This document shows, in pieces, positions 1-9,578 of a stretch of DNA of 64,000 nt (positions are counted from its first letter, which is position 1; each line of letters starts with the position of its first letter). Made by a program: the position numbers and the translations under genes. The notes under the pieces were generated by a model. The model was not told where the DNA came from, ran no database searches, and saw only the letters and a program-made list of their open reading frames with translations. Origin of the DNA: Butyricimonas muris (GTDB lineage: Bacteria > Bacteroidota > Bacteroidia > Bacteroidales > Marinifilaceae); NCBI RefSeq assembly GCF_046365375.1, contig NZ_JBKEIT010000009.1, positions 186,001 to 250,000 of the forward strand, given 5' to 3'.

Positions 1-585
1 CCGGCTCAAATTACCGTCATATCCCAAAATAGGTGCATACGGGGAAAAAGGATCTATCGTGCGGTCGTCGCTCAACAGATAATCCGTCATATCGATAACC
101 ACGGCGGTACTATCCTCGTTGTACGTCTTGACCTCGAAATTACGCAAAATAGCCGGTACGAAACTCACGTCCAGACGGTCTTGAATGTTCTTGTCTTCCG
201 TAATATAACCGATACTCACGTAACGCAAGCTTACCACCGAATCTTTTTTCGTGAATTGGATATGTAACGGCGTGTGCGGTTTTTCTCCCACGCAACCGAA
301 ACTATTATCTGAAATCTCCGCAATCGTCGAGCCTAATAACATATCCCTTCCCATAAGACTCAACGGCAACTCGAAATACACTTTGTTATCCATTTTATGA
401 ACGGTAAACAATCCTCTCTCCGTTTCACATTTTTTCCCCTTGAAGAATTTCTCGTAAGCCGATTCTTTCTTCACTTCAACTTTTTCTCCCTTCTTGTTCT
501 TTTTCCGGAAAAGCTCTCCCGCCTCCACAGACAAAGACATAACAAATAATACAAGTACCAGTGATACTACTCTTCTAAAATTCAT
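1..585 (-). CDS. Zinc-dependent metalloprotease, N-terminal part (DUF5118/DUF5117 type)
   Basis: Partial gene: the frame is open from the ATG at 585 to the window edge (195 codons). A signal peptide (MNFRRVVSLVLVLFVMSLSVEA) is followed by a basic stretch and then a region typical of the DUF5118/DUF5117 N-terminus of large Bacteroidota zinc metalloproteases (phrases such as YEKFFKGKKCETERGLFTVH and VSFVPAILRNFEVKTYNED). The catalytic HExxH part would lie beyond the edge, so activity cannot be judged. It is the last visible gene of locus 1. The order SusC, SusD, DUF4843, PKD-like lipoprotein, metalloprotease is a recurring Bacteroidales arrangement, which supports the call. A 202-base gap with a hairpin separates it from the PKD-like gene, so it may be partly uncoupled from it. 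Confidence 0.8.
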   Translation of the reverse strand, partial: MNFRRVVSLVLVLFVMSLSVEAGELFRKKNKKGEKVEVKKESAYEKFFKGKKCETERGLFTVHKMDNKVYFELPLSLMGRDMLLGSTIAEISDNSFGCVGEKPHTPLHIQFTKKDSVVSLRYVSIGYITEDKNIQDRLDVSFVPAILRNFEVKTYNEDSTAVVIDMTDYLLSDDRTIDPFSPYAPILGYDGNLSR

Positions 586-703
586 TACAATACAGTTTAA
601 ATTAAAAAATACTTATCCCATTATAGATTAGATTAAAACCTATTTATTCTAGCATATCGAAAATTCATCTTTTCTTATCGTCGTCATTCCAAGTAAAGCA
701 AAG

Positions 704-737
704 AAACTCCCCGAACTCACCCTGTATTAGGGAGCTT
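704..737 (-). terminator. Hairpin, possible terminator after PKD-like lipoprotein gene
   Basis: On the minus strand AAGCTCCC pairs with GGGAGTTT around an 18-base loop, followed by the T-rich run TTTCTTTGCTTT. It lies about 50 bases after the stop at 788. The stem is short, so this may be only partial termination. Confidence 0.45.
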
Positions 738-787
738 CTTCACAATACTTTATTTGACAATGAAACTTTACTCAGACAATTAATCCA

Positions 788-2419
788 TCACTCTATCGCC
801 CAACCATTATTTCCCATTGTTTTATAACGAACATCCACAATTCGTCCCAAATTCTTGTCTTTAGGAGTAGAGTACAACAACTTATTCTTATCTTTTCGGG
901 AGTCATAAGCCTCATCTCCAATATCATTCGTAGTACTCGACAGCACATGAAACTCTCCATTAGCCAATCCTATTCCAAGATAATTTCCATTATACCGTTC
1001 AGAATCTATCGCCGTAATATCTGCAGCGAAAGAAGTATAGAACTTATCCAATCGTCCGGTCACGCGATCATAGAACCATAACTCACTTCCTTGAGAAATC
1101 CACAAGTAATTAGTCCTCCGAGAATTATTAAATACCGTTTTTTCGTTAATATTCAAAGAACTAAAATTCAATTTCTCCTGTCCAACAATCCTAGACACCT
1201 TTGGAAGATTATTATCCCACAGGTATTCAACCCAAAAAGCATGAGAATAATATTCTCCTGTCTTTTCATCTTTCAAAATAGTATAATATTGTTGTTCACC
1301 ATAACCACCTCCATTCACACTCGAACCACAGTAGACAATCTCATACCCACTTAAATCGTCTAAACGAGTAAAACTCGGGTAAGCATCATACATTTTTTCA
1401 TCAATACGAATCAAACCAACCTCCCCGGCTCTCTTTTCTCCACTATCATTGATTGCTACAAAGCATTTATTCGTCAAGTCACACACGACTATTGCACACA
1501 AATCCGCCACAGGAGCAATAACCATTTTCCGACCGTCAAGTTCAACAACCTTTCCGTTTTTATCTTGAAAAGTCAAAGGCGTAGAAATAAAAAAACCAGA
1601 ATGGTACAATCCAATATCTGCTTTTTTCCGACTATATGTCTTTCCATCCTCACCAACTGCAAGAGTCAACCAAAGCGATCCCGCCATCAAAACAGGCTTG
1701 AATCCTTCCGGATAAACACTACCAATAAATTGTTCCGCTAAAGTAGTTTCCTTCATAAATGTAGTTACCCCCACATCTACCGTACCGATACCTCCTTGCT
1801 GAATAACCCAAAAATTCCCAAATTTATTTACATAATCATAAGATGCAAAATGCTCTAACAATTTCACAGGAGTTCCTCCTAACGCCTCATGGTTTATCGT
1901 TTGATATACGCCAATATAATCTTTACAATCATACACCCTTTTCTCTTCCTTCTTACCATTCACAATCTCTTCAACCACTTTCGTCGTATTTCTAAAATAG
2001 GATAACACTGCACCTCCATTGTCTGAAAGTACCACCCAACCTTCTACACCAAATTCCGATGCAATCTCTGTTTGCGTTGATTGAATATAAACGACATCTG
2101 TACGTGTATCCGTCACTCGAAGGATCAAATCACCTTTTCCCAACATATCAGCAATATAAAACAAATTCCGTTCTGTAGACAATACCCGTTCTTGAAACTC
2201 CCACTCGTAAGTCAAATACTCCTCCACGCTATCCTTCTCAAATTCAAAATGGGGAGTAATTTGAATTGTATCCCCTACGGCAACTTTCCAATTCGACTCA
2301 TTATCATCAAAAGTAATCTCCAATTGATTGATATTCTTATAAGAATAATTTCCCTTATCTCGATAACAAGAAGACAATCCTGCTATCACCAGTATACTAA
2401 TAATAAATTGTTTCATCAT
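788..2419 (-). CDS. PKD-like family lipoprotein
   Basis: 543 residues. A lipoprotein signal ends at LSSC (cysteine near residue 18), so the protein is probably on the cell surface. Residues of about 25-115 form a PKD-like beta domain (GNYSYKNINQLEITF, then TYEWEFQ and LRVTD), the signature of the Bacteroidota PKD-like lipoproteins encoded beside SusCD and DUF4843. The rest is beta-rich, with a propeller-like feel (repeated YLGIG, WVVLSDNGG, YLWISQGSELWFYD), and has no recognised catalytic motif. It begins 12 bases after the DUF4843 gene, so it is co-transcribed. A substrate-binding role for the SusCD system is inference. Confidence 0.8.
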   Translation of the reverse strand: MMKQFIISILVIAGLSSCYRDKGNYSYKNINQLEITFDDNESNWKVAVGDTIQITPHFEFEKDSVEEYLTYEWEFQERVLSTERNLFYIADMLGKGDLILRVTDTRTDVVYIQSTQTEIASEFGVEGWVVLSDNGGAVLSYFRNTTKVVEEIVNGKKEEKRVYDCKDYIGVYQTINHEALGGTPVKLLEHFASYDYVNKFGNFWVIQQGGIGTVDVGVTTFMKETTLAEQFIGSVYPEGFKPVLMAGSLWLTLAVGEDGKTYSRKKADIGLYHSGFFISTPLTFQDKNGKVVELDGRKMVIAPVADLCAIVVCDLTNKCFVAINDSGEKRAGEVGLIRIDEKMYDAYPSFTRLDDLSGYEIVYCGSSVNGGGYGEQQYYTILKDEKTGEYYSHAFWVEYLWDNNLPKVSRIVGQEKLNFSSLNINEKTVFNNSRRTNYLWISQGSELWFYDRVTGRLDKFYTSFAADITAIDSERYNGNYLGIGLANGEFHVLSSTTNDIGDEAYDSRKDKNKLLYSTPKDKNLGRIVDVRYKTMGNNGWAIE

Positions 2420-2431
2420 ATCCCAATCAGT

Positions 2432-3118
2432 TTAACAAGCCGGTACTACCATCGGAAATTCCTTTCCAGTGACATCGTTCACATCTATAATATCGTTCTC
2501 TTCAACATATGCTTTAAACTTCAAAGCGAGCATACGTACAACACTCATTTCTACATCCGTGAGATCCGATACTCCGGTACATTTCACGAACTCTTGGAAT
2601 TTTTTCTTGGAAAACGTTCCAAGATACAAGGTCTGAATCTTACCTTTCCACCACAATGGCTGGCTGAATACATTATTAAACGTAATTTTCACCTGACGCT
2701 TTCCGAATAATCCCGGTTGAAAATAATCATTAGCCTCAAGTGCTAGCACCAAAGTCACGTCATTTTCCAAATCCTCCGTTTTCACACAAGTAATTACTAA
2801 AGTATCCTTTGTTTGATTCGCACGGAAAATCGAGGTAGATATTTTATACTGATCTTGTCCTGCTGTCGTCAAAGAATCAACCACACGCACCGCATATTCA
2901 ATATCCGACTCCAATGGATCTCCAATCAAATTAATCTCAAATCGAACAGCATGTTCCTCTTCCAAAGGAAAATGTGTAAATGAAAACTTTGCAGTATCCA
3001 CCCCATTCTTCGTCGTGAAAAATAAATAATGTCCTGTATCGTATTTCTTAAATTCATCCTCCGAACATGCAAAGAAAGAAAAGAAAATCGCTATCAATAA
3101 AATATATCGTATCATCAT
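2432..3118 (-). CDS. DUF4843 domain lipoprotein
   Basis: 228 residues with a lipoprotein signal (FFSFFACSEDEF, acylated Cys at about 18). The body matches the DUF4843 family as seen beside SusCD pairs: an early KYDTGHYLFFT segment, a central run of paired beta strands (HAVRFEINLIGDPLESDIEY), and the late WWKGKIQTLYLGTFSKKKFQ segment. It lies 10 bases after SusD and 12 bases before the PKD-like gene. It is probably an accessory surface glycan- or peptide-binding lipoprotein. The molecular function is unknown. Confidence 0.82.
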   Translation of the reverse strand: MMIRYILLIAIFFSFFACSEDEFKKYDTGHYLFFTTKNGVDTAKFSFTHFPLEEEHAVRFEINLIGDPLESDIEYAVRVVDSLTTAGQDQYKISTSIFRANQTKDTLVITCVKTEDLENDVTLVLALEANDYFQPGLFGKRQVKITFNNVFSQPLWWKGKIQTLYLGTFSKKKFQEFVKCTGVSDLTDVEMSVVRMLALKFKAYVEENDIIDVNDVTGKEFPMVVPAC

Positions 3119-3128
3119 AATCCAAATA

Positions 3129-4607
3129 TTAATGTATTAACTCATTATCGGGTAACGGGAAAGAATAAACTATTTTATCTATCGGTTTTTTATTGTATTT
3201 CTTATAATAGAAAAACAATTGTCCTTCTCCTATAAATTCCCGCCTTGCCTCGGTAATAATGGCATTCTCCATCTCATCCATATTAGTTACACTCGCCTCA
3301 TTCCACTCGGTAATTTTCCGTCCGAAACGTACATCCCGCAACACACGAATAGCATCTTGATTAGCAATATTACCGCTATAATCCCTTATTTCAACTGTTT
3401 TTCCATTTCGATATAAGTAATCACTTACAATAAAATACATCTCACTCAAGCGAATCATCGGAATCAAATCATCTACCCTACTCGTTCCACTACTAAGAGC
3501 CTCATATTTCAACGAATAATTATCATTTGTTACCAAAGATGCCCTCACGTCTTCCTTCGAGTTTTCAAAAATCTTAATTTTATCTAATCTCAATCTACCA
3601 CTCTTTGAACTTTTCGATGAATATGGTTCATAATCGTCTATTAATGTAGTACTTGACAAACCGAATATCACACCATCATGCAGTTTCGGAGTTTGCACTA
3701 CAAGGGAAGTGGTCGTTTCTGTAAAATTAAAACACCAGTCAGAACCACTTCCATTATATCCCTTAGCATGAATCACCTCTAATGCTTGTTTACAAGCATC
3801 TTCTCCACGTCCGGCATAATCATACACACGGGCAAGAGTTGCCGTTATGACATAATAATTCATTCGGTAACCACGATTTAAAAAGAAAAGATCCTCGCTT
3901 CCATGTAATGTAAACTCCCCTTCTAACCGCGGCCCCTTCATTATCCCTTCACTATTTGTTCCTACCGTATCATAGGTAGCAAGCAAATTCTTCGCTCGCA
4001 ATAAATCCCGTTCCACTCTTCCTATCACGGAATCCACACTCAAATAGGGTTCTGACAACGACCCGTGTTTTTCGAAATAAGGAATATATCCTTTGTTATC
4101 AGCAACAATCGGAGCCGGGGCAAATAAACGCAATATATCAAAATGCAAAAATGCCCGTAAAGCGTATGCTTCCCCCATAATCAAGTTACGCTCCGTTTCC
4201 CCATACGCAAACAAGTCGGGCTCCGCTTTCTCTACTTCTGCCAATAAATTGTTACAATTTGAGATCGCCGTGTATGCATTAGACCAAATATCCGATATTA
4301 TTGATTTTACGCCACTATGCGTGTATTGGAAATTCATTGCATAGTACCAAACATCATTCGTCGTGAAATTCTCGTACAATTGCGCAATAACATCCACCGT
4401 TCCCCATGTCATATGTTTCCCATACATCGTCACGTCTGCCATATTATTATAAATCCCGTTTAATGCATTACGATACCCTTGACCGGTTTCGAACAATACA
4501 TTTGCATCTACCTCGTCATCCGGTTTCACGTCGAGCCAGTCATTACATGCACTTAATAACCCGACAATCAACCCCATTATAATCCATATTCTATTTCTCA
4601 TACTCAT
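3129..4607 (-). CDS. RagB/SusD family outer-membrane lipoprotein (locus 1)
   Basis: 492 residues. The lipoprotein signal reads LLSACNDWLDVKPDDEV, the usual SusD start, with the acylated Cys at about 21. The alpha-helical TPR-like SusD fold is shown by MGEAYALRAFLHFDILRLFAPAP near residue 150 and by the C-terminal RLSEMYFIVSDYLY and ITEARREFIGEGQLFFYYKK segments. It sits on the outer face of the outer membrane as the lid of the SusC channel and binds substrate. It follows SusC by 6 bases and precedes DUF4843 by 10. The C-terminus is short, ending shortly after FPLPDNELIH. The substrate cannot be read from the sequence. Confidence 0.95.
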   Translation of the reverse strand: MSMRNRIWIIMGLIVGLLSACNDWLDVKPDDEVDANVLFETGQGYRNALNGIYNNMADVTMYGKHMTWGTVDVIAQLYENFTTNDVWYYAMNFQYTHSGVKSIISDIWSNAYTAISNCNNLLAEVEKAEPDLFAYGETERNLIMGEAYALRAFLHFDILRLFAPAPIVADNKGYIPYFEKHGSLSEPYLSVDSVIGRVERDLLRAKNLLATYDTVGTNSEGIMKGPRLEGEFTLHGSEDLFFLNRGYRMNYYVITATLARVYDYAGRGEDACKQALEVIHAKGYNGSGSDWCFNFTETTTSLVVQTPKLHDGVIFGLSSTTLIDDYEPYSSKSSKSGRLRLDKIKIFENSKEDVRASLVTNDNYSLKYEALSSGTSRVDDLIPMIRLSEMYFIVSDYLYRNGKTVEIRDYSGNIANQDAIRVLRDVRFGRKITEWNEASVTNMDEMENAIITEARREFIGEGQLFFYYKKYNKKPIDKIVYSFPLPDNELIH

Positions 4608-4613
4608 TACTTT

Positions 4614-7600
4614 CTAAAAACTTGCTTTTAATGAAATATTCATCTTTCTCGCGTAAGGATAATCTATTCCTCGTTCAAACTTCACCGAAGACACTCGGAA
4701 CAATTCATTTGCCCCAAGCTCTAAACGCAACACACCAAATCCGATTTTTTTCAATATCTTCTGTCCAAAATCATATCCTAAAGTCAAAGAATTCAATGTT
4801 AACACATTATTATCCTGCACAAAACGTTCCGTCGGGCGTGTTGTTTGAATCACTCCTTTCGTCTGCAGTTTTTTGTATTTCGCGTGATCGCCCGGCTGTT
4901 TCCAACGCTGGGAGAACACTCGTTTATCCACATTCTCTGAACTAATTCGTGCATTTTCCACTTTGTTCACTAACGTTGAATTATATTCTTGACCTCCCAA
5001 CTTATACAGAAAGGTAGTGTACAAACTCCAATTCTTGTAACGCACGTTAAATCCAAATGCTCCTTGCACTTTAGGTTCCGTATCACCTAATATCACCTGT
5101 TCCGCAGCTTCCCACTCATAAGTCGTTGAGCCATCCCGACGTACCAGAACCTCCTCTCCATCACTCGGGTTTATTCCCAAGGATTTCATACCCCAAATCG
5201 AAGTAGTACTACCACCTTCTACATATTGTGTAAATGTCTTACTATATTTAGTATCACCCGCACTTGCACCTAAATAACCTGTACCATAATCGGCATATTG
5301 AGCCTGCACCTGATCATTATAAGCCTTCAAACTTTCGGATATTTTCAACAACTTGTTTTCATTATGAGACAAGTTCCCAAATACTGCAACCATCCAGTCT
5401 TTCGACTTGTACACATCACTTCGTACTTGTACATCAATTCCTTTATTCATAATCTCTCCTATGTTATCCACGTAAGTCGTAAAACCGGTAGAACTGGCAA
5501 TCGTCACATCATTAATCAAATCCACCGTTTTTTTCCGGTAATACGAAGCATTCACATAAATCAACCCGTCCAACATCTGTATATCAAACCCGACATCCAA
5601 AGTATTCGTCGTTTCCCAAGTTAATCCTGAATTGCCTAGGGCCACCAATGAAGCTCCAATACCCGTCCTATACCATTTATCGTTTTGAATCTTATACATC
5701 GTTCTTGCCGCATACGCCGGGAAATTCACCTTACCGGTTGCCCCGTAAGAACCGCGTATTTTCAACATATTCACGTAACCCAAGTTTTTCATGAACTCAT
5801 AATTGTGAATATTGATCCCCACCCCACCGGAAAAAAACGGGGCAAAACGCTTATCCACACCAAATTCAGACGATCCGTCCATACGAAGCGAAATATCCAA
5901 CAAATAAATATTATCGTACGTGTAATTCACACTCGCCAACATACCGAACAGACGACTCTTATTCTGATTCACAGTCGGCTTCTCTACTATTTCATTGGCA
6001 TAATTAATAGAGCTTAGCGAACCGTTCGGGAATCCCTTGTAGAAAGAAGAAAGCGACTTACTCTGCTCATCTTTAGCGTTAATACCGAATGTCAGGTTTA
6101 TATAGTTTTTCCCGATACTCCGGTTATAAGCGGCAGTCGCCGTCAAATCCCACTTGAAGCCATTATTTTCTTCTGTACGTAACTCTCCCGAAATCGGATT
6201 ATCTTTCCCTAAAAGGTCACCGTTCTTCTGCGACTCCGGATCAAGGAAACGTTCTCCCCTAGTCGTTGTCTTCGTCACACTAAACTGTCCTTTAATTTGC
6301 CAATAATCATTGATATACCAATTTATCGCTAAATTATTTATCAACTCATCGATCTGGTCTTCGTCATAATTTTTCAATGTAGCCTCATACAAAGGATTCT
6401 CTTCATCCCCACCAACGATCCACTCCTGAGTTTCCTTTAAATACTTACCATTTTCATCTTTATACTCATCATAAGGCATTTTTTTCGTATAATCTGAAAA
6501 AGAACCATAAGGCGACTCTTTGGATTTCGTCACATTATAAGAGATATAATTTTTAATTTGGAAATCTCCCAAACGATAATCAATCGAAAGTCCTACCCCG
6601 TAACGGTTACGAGCCGACTCCTTCATCACTCCGTTATCATTGTTATACAACACGTCTAAACCAAAACGCATATCCGTACTCCCCCCTTCGATATACAAAC
6701 TATGCTGATGATTAAACACCGTCCGCAAAGGTTTTGACAACCAATAGGTATCCACACCTCGTTTTATATTAGCCAATTTTTTGTAATACTCCTCATCCAG
6801 CGTCAATTGATTATATGCCACCTCCTCATCCGAATCGTACGTGTACAATCCTGCCACCCGTTCCGTTTCCAACTTCTCTGCCGCATTCATCAAATTATAA
6901 TCCGTTAGGTCAGGCATGCTTAGCGTACCCGTCAAACCGTATGATACGGACACCTCACCGGGTTTCGGAGCCACCGTTGTGATCACAACAACCCCATTTG
7001 CAGAACGAGAACCATACATGGCAGTCGCTGCCGCATCTTTCAATATCGTGATATTCTCTATACGATTCGGATCCATATCATATAACTTTTGCACCGTAAT
7101 CTCAAACCCGTCCATGATAAACAACGGCAAGTTCGGATTTTCCTCCAAATTCGACTTCGACAAACTATTCGCATCCAACTGCTTCACCCCAATTCCGGAA
7201 CGTCCGCGAATATACATCTCGGGCACGGCATTCGGGTCCGATCCCCACTGGTTGTTCTCCTGAATACGGAACGAGGGATCAAAAACTTGCAACGCCTGAA
7301 TCACATTCGTCTTCGACACATTTAACAACTCCTCTCTTGATACAGAAATAGAGTTACCCGTGAAACTCTCCTTACGGATCTGAGCATATCCCGTCACCAC
7401 GACTTCGTCCACCTCCGCCACCTCAAGTTTCATGCGAATCACCAGCTCCTTGGCATCGTTTTTCGGGTCTTTTTTCAACACCACCTCATGAGTCTGGTAA
7501 CCGATAAACGAAATCAACAACACCGTCGTATCCATCTGCGGGACCTCCATCCTGAACTTACCGTCAGCATCCGTCACCACGCCGAGCGTCGTTCCCCGCA

Positions 7601-8051
7601 ACAACACGGTTGCTCCCGGCAACGTCTCGCTTTTTTCATCCAACACCTTCCCCTGAATGACTCTTTTTTCCTGCTTTTTCTCTTTAGTGTCATCTTTTCC
7701 TTGTTTGATAACAATCAAAGAACCATCCTTCTCGTAAATCAAACGAGTATTTTTCAGACACAAAGCCAAAATCTCGTCAATACCGGCATTCGCAACCGAA
7801 AAAGTAATTCCAGTTACTCGAGCCACATCCTCCGACTTAAATAAAAAACGATACTCAGACTCCGTTTCAATCTTCTTAAAAACATCCTTCAACGCCAAGT
7901 TTTCCACCTTTAACGTAAAAGTCTGAGCTTGCGCATCACCGTAGGAATACATCACTCCCAACATCGTTAGTAACACGTAAAACTTCGTAAACCACAAAAT
8001 CTTGCACCACTTTCTCGAATAAAGAAAGTTGTTTTTCCATTTTTTTGTCAT
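4614..8051 (-). CDS. SusC/RagA TonB-linked outer-membrane protein with STN domain (locus 1)
   Basis: 1145 residues. A long signal peptide (to about AQAQ, residue 43) is followed by an STN (secretin/TonB short N-terminal) domain at about 45-115 (TFTLKVENLALKDVFKKIE). Next come a carboxypeptidase-like regulatory domain at about 130-215 (IQGKVLDEKSETLPGATVLL), a TonB box region (VDEVVVTGYAQ), the plug (ITILKDAAATAMYGSRSANG) and a 22-strand-type barrel ending in aromatic F. The STN domain is what contacts FecR, so this is a signal-transducing transporter like FecA. It stands 72 bases after FecR, with a hairpin in the gap, and 6 bases before SusD. Confidence 0.96.
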   Translation of the reverse strand: MTKKWKNNFLYSRKWCKILWFTKFYVLLTMLGVMYSYGDAQAQTFTLKVENLALKDVFKKIETESEYRFLFKSEDVARVTGITFSVANAGIDEILALCLKNTRLIYEKDGSLIVIKQGKDDTKEKKQEKRVIQGKVLDEKSETLPGATVLLRGTTLGVVTDADGKFRMEVPQMDTTVLLISFIGYQTHEVVLKKDPKNDAKELVIRMKLEVAEVDEVVVTGYAQIRKESFTGNSISVSREELLNVSKTNVIQALQVFDPSFRIQENNQWGSDPNAVPEMYIRGRSGIGVKQLDANSLSKSNLEENPNLPLFIMDGFEITVQKLYDMDPNRIENITILKDAAATAMYGSRSANGVVVITTVAPKPGEVSVSYGLTGTLSMPDLTDYNLMNAAEKLETERVAGLYTYDSDEEVAYNQLTLDEEYYKKLANIKRGVDTYWLSKPLRTVFNHQHSLYIEGGSTDMRFGLDVLYNNDNGVMKESARNRYGVGLSIDYRLGDFQIKNYISYNVTKSKESPYGSFSDYTKKMPYDEYKDENGKYLKETQEWIVGGDEENPLYEATLKNYDEDQIDELINNLAINWYINDYWQIKGQFSVTKTTTRGERFLDPESQKNGDLLGKDNPISGELRTEENNGFKWDLTATAAYNRSIGKNYINLTFGINAKDEQSKSLSSFYKGFPNGSLSSINYANEIVEKPTVNQNKSRLFGMLASVNYTYDNIYLLDISLRMDGSSEFGVDKRFAPFFSGGVGINIHNYEFMKNLGYVNMLKIRGSYGATGKVNFPAYAARTMYKIQNDKWYRTGIGASLVALGNSGLTWETTNTLDVGFDIQMLDGLIYVNASYYRKKTVDLINDVTIASSTGFTTYVDNIGEIMNKGIDVQVRSDVYKSKDWMVAVFGNLSHNENKLLKISESLKAYNDQVQAQYADYGTGYLGASAGDTKYSKTFTQYVEGGSTTSIWGMKSLGINPSDGEEVLVRRDGSTTYEWEAAEQVILGDTEPKVQGAFGFNVRYKNWSLYTTFLYKLGGQEYNSTLVNKVENARISSENVDKRVFSQRWKQPGDHAKYKKLQTKGVIQTTRPTERFVQDNNVLTLNSLTLGYDFGQKILKKIGFGVLRLELGANELFRVSSVKFERGIDYPYARKMNISLKASF

Positions 8052-8092
8052 AATTTTGTTCGTTAATAATTCAATGAATTTAAATTAAGGAT

Positions 8093-8114
8093 GGGGAGTG
8101 TGGGGACACTCCTC
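8093..8114 (-). promoter_or_regulatory. Hairpin between fecR and susC (locus 1)
   Basis: 8-bp stem (GGGGAGTG with CACTCCTC as read on the plus strand, one G-T pair) closing a 6-base loop TGGGGA. It begins about 10 bases after the FecR stop. No T-run follows it on the coding strand, so an mRNA processing or stability element is more likely than a terminator. Locus 2 has a hairpin of the same design at the same place. Confidence 0.55.
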
Positions 8115-8123
8115 TCCTTTTCT

Positions 8124-9263
8124 CTATTTACCTATCACAGTTATTACATTTCCTTTTATATCAAAATAAACTATTTCCAATTTTTCAATCTTTTCCAATA
8201 AAACGGAGAAATCTTTGTAGCGACTGATATTTCCATTAATCCGAATGTCCTTTACCTCTGGATTCCTGTAAAAAACCTTTATATCATACCAACGCGCCAC
8301 CCTGTTCATCACGTCCTCCAGCCGCTCGTCATCAAACACAAACTGTCCGTCTTTCCATGCCGTGTAACGACGAACATCTACTTTCTGCTTACTCAATTCC
8401 CCCTCCTCCGTCAACACGGCTTGCTCCCCCGGTTCCAACAACAAAGTATGATCTTTCGTCTGCACCTGTACTCTTCCCTGCTCCAACGTCGTCTCGAATC
8501 GTGTTTCTTCCTGGTAAGCATGAATATTAAAACGAGTACCCAATACCTTCACCTCGAATCCATTCACCTCCACGACAAACGGTTTATCCGACTTTGTGAC
8601 ATCGAAATACGCCTCACCCGTGAGTTTCACTCTCCTCTCCTCTCCATAAAACTGTACTGGATAACTTAAATCCGTCTCCGCATTAAGATACACCATCGTG
8701 GCATCGCTCAATTTCATAGAAAACTCTCCCCCTCTTGGCACCCGTATCATGTGTGTCACGTCTATCAACTTCCCCTCGATCTTCATCGCGGCATAATTCA
8801 GCACGTTGCTATCCTGCCGCACTTGGAAACTATCGGCAACAACGATATTTCTCCGCACCTGTGATTCCAACACGATCTGCTCACCCGTCCCCGTGTACAA
8901 TATAGCCTTCTCCACGCCGGGAGCGAAAGCAAATTGCTGCATATTCGTCTTTTGGGAATCAAAATTCATCCCCCGCCACAAAACAACACTACCCACGAGT
9001 ACGACAAATACAGCGGCATATTTTAATATGCCAACAACCAAACGTCGCCGCTTACCAAATGTTTTCCGTTCAAACTCCCTGAAATTCTTCAATACATCGA
9101 CCTCCCCGCCATGTCCAGCCCGGGTAAAGAATCCCTGCATCTTCCGATAATAACGCCTATTCTCTCCCGACTCTTCCAACCACCCCTGCAACTCGCTCTT
9201 CTCTTCATCGGTCATCCCACCCGTTATGGATTTTCTTAAAATATGCCAATCTATTTTCTGCAT
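8124..9263 (-). CDS. FecR-family anti-sigma factor (locus 1)
   Basis: 379 residues. A cytoplasmic N-terminal helical segment (MTDEEKSELQGWLEESGENRRYY) binds the sigma factor. One membrane helix lies at about 84-101 (LKYAAVFVVLVGSVVLW). A periplasmic FecR domain at about 170-270 contains VPRGGEFSMKLSDATMVYLN and FVVEVNGFEVKVLGTRFN, and a DUF4974 domain lies at the C-terminus. It relays the SusC STN signal to the ECF sigma factor at 14,226. Unusually, three other genes and a strong terminator lie between it and that sigma gene, so it probably needs its own promoter in the 9264-9524 gap. Confidence 0.95.
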   Translation of the reverse strand: MQKIDWHILRKSITGGMTDEEKSELQGWLEESGENRRYYRKMQGFFTRAGHGGEVDVLKNFREFERKTFGKRRRLVVGILKYAAVFVVLVGSVVLWRGMNFDSQKTNMQQFAFAPGVEKAILYTGTGEQIVLESQVRRNIVVADSFQVRQDSNVLNYAAMKIEGKLIDVTHMIRVPRGGEFSMKLSDATMVYLNAETDLSYPVQFYGEERRVKLTGEAYFDVTKSDKPFVVEVNGFEVKVLGTRFNIHAYQEETRFETTLEQGRVQVQTKDHTLLLEPGEQAVLTEEGELSKQKVDVRRYTAWKDGQFVFDDERLEDVMNRVARWYDIKVFYRNPEVKDIRINGNISRYKDFSVLLEKIEKLEIVYFDIKGNVITVIGK

Positions 9264-9524
9264 CTTAAATCTAAATATCTTTTCTTAAAATTTATCTTTA
9301 TCCCCTACAACCTCACTCTCTTCATTGTATAGAAAATACCTTCATCATATTACCCGAAATTTTCAATAGAGATTAATACAGATTACAGCAAAAACGATTC
9401 AAAAAACAACATCCTCTTTTCAAATATTTGAATTTATATGAAATTTTGAATAAGATATAATTGCTGTTCAGACTATTATTCCAGGAATAATACGGCAACG
9501 AACTTATGCTTACTTATTGGATCA
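9264..9524. other. AT-rich intergenic region upstream of fecR
   Basis: No gene seen. It holds a perfect 14-bp palindrome, TTCAAATATTTGAA, at 9419-9432. No clear TAnnTTTG promoter was found on the minus strand. If an ECF-sigma-driven promoter for fecR-susCD exists in locus 1, this is where it should be. Confidence 0.5.
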
Positions 9525-9563
9525 AAAGACTTCAAAATATATTGCAAATATTTTGAAGTCTTT
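9525..9563 (-). terminator. Strong terminator-like hairpin after the Ig-fold gene
   Basis: Perfect 16-bp stem (AAAGACTTCAAAATAT at 9525-9540 with its complement at 9548-9563) and a 7-base loop. On the minus strand the stem ends in a short T-run (CTTTTGATCC). It begins about 16 bases after the Ig-gene stop and should stop readthrough from the sigma/Ig/fusion unit into fecR. Confidence 0.75.
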
Positions 9564-9578
9564 CTATCATAATTAAAA

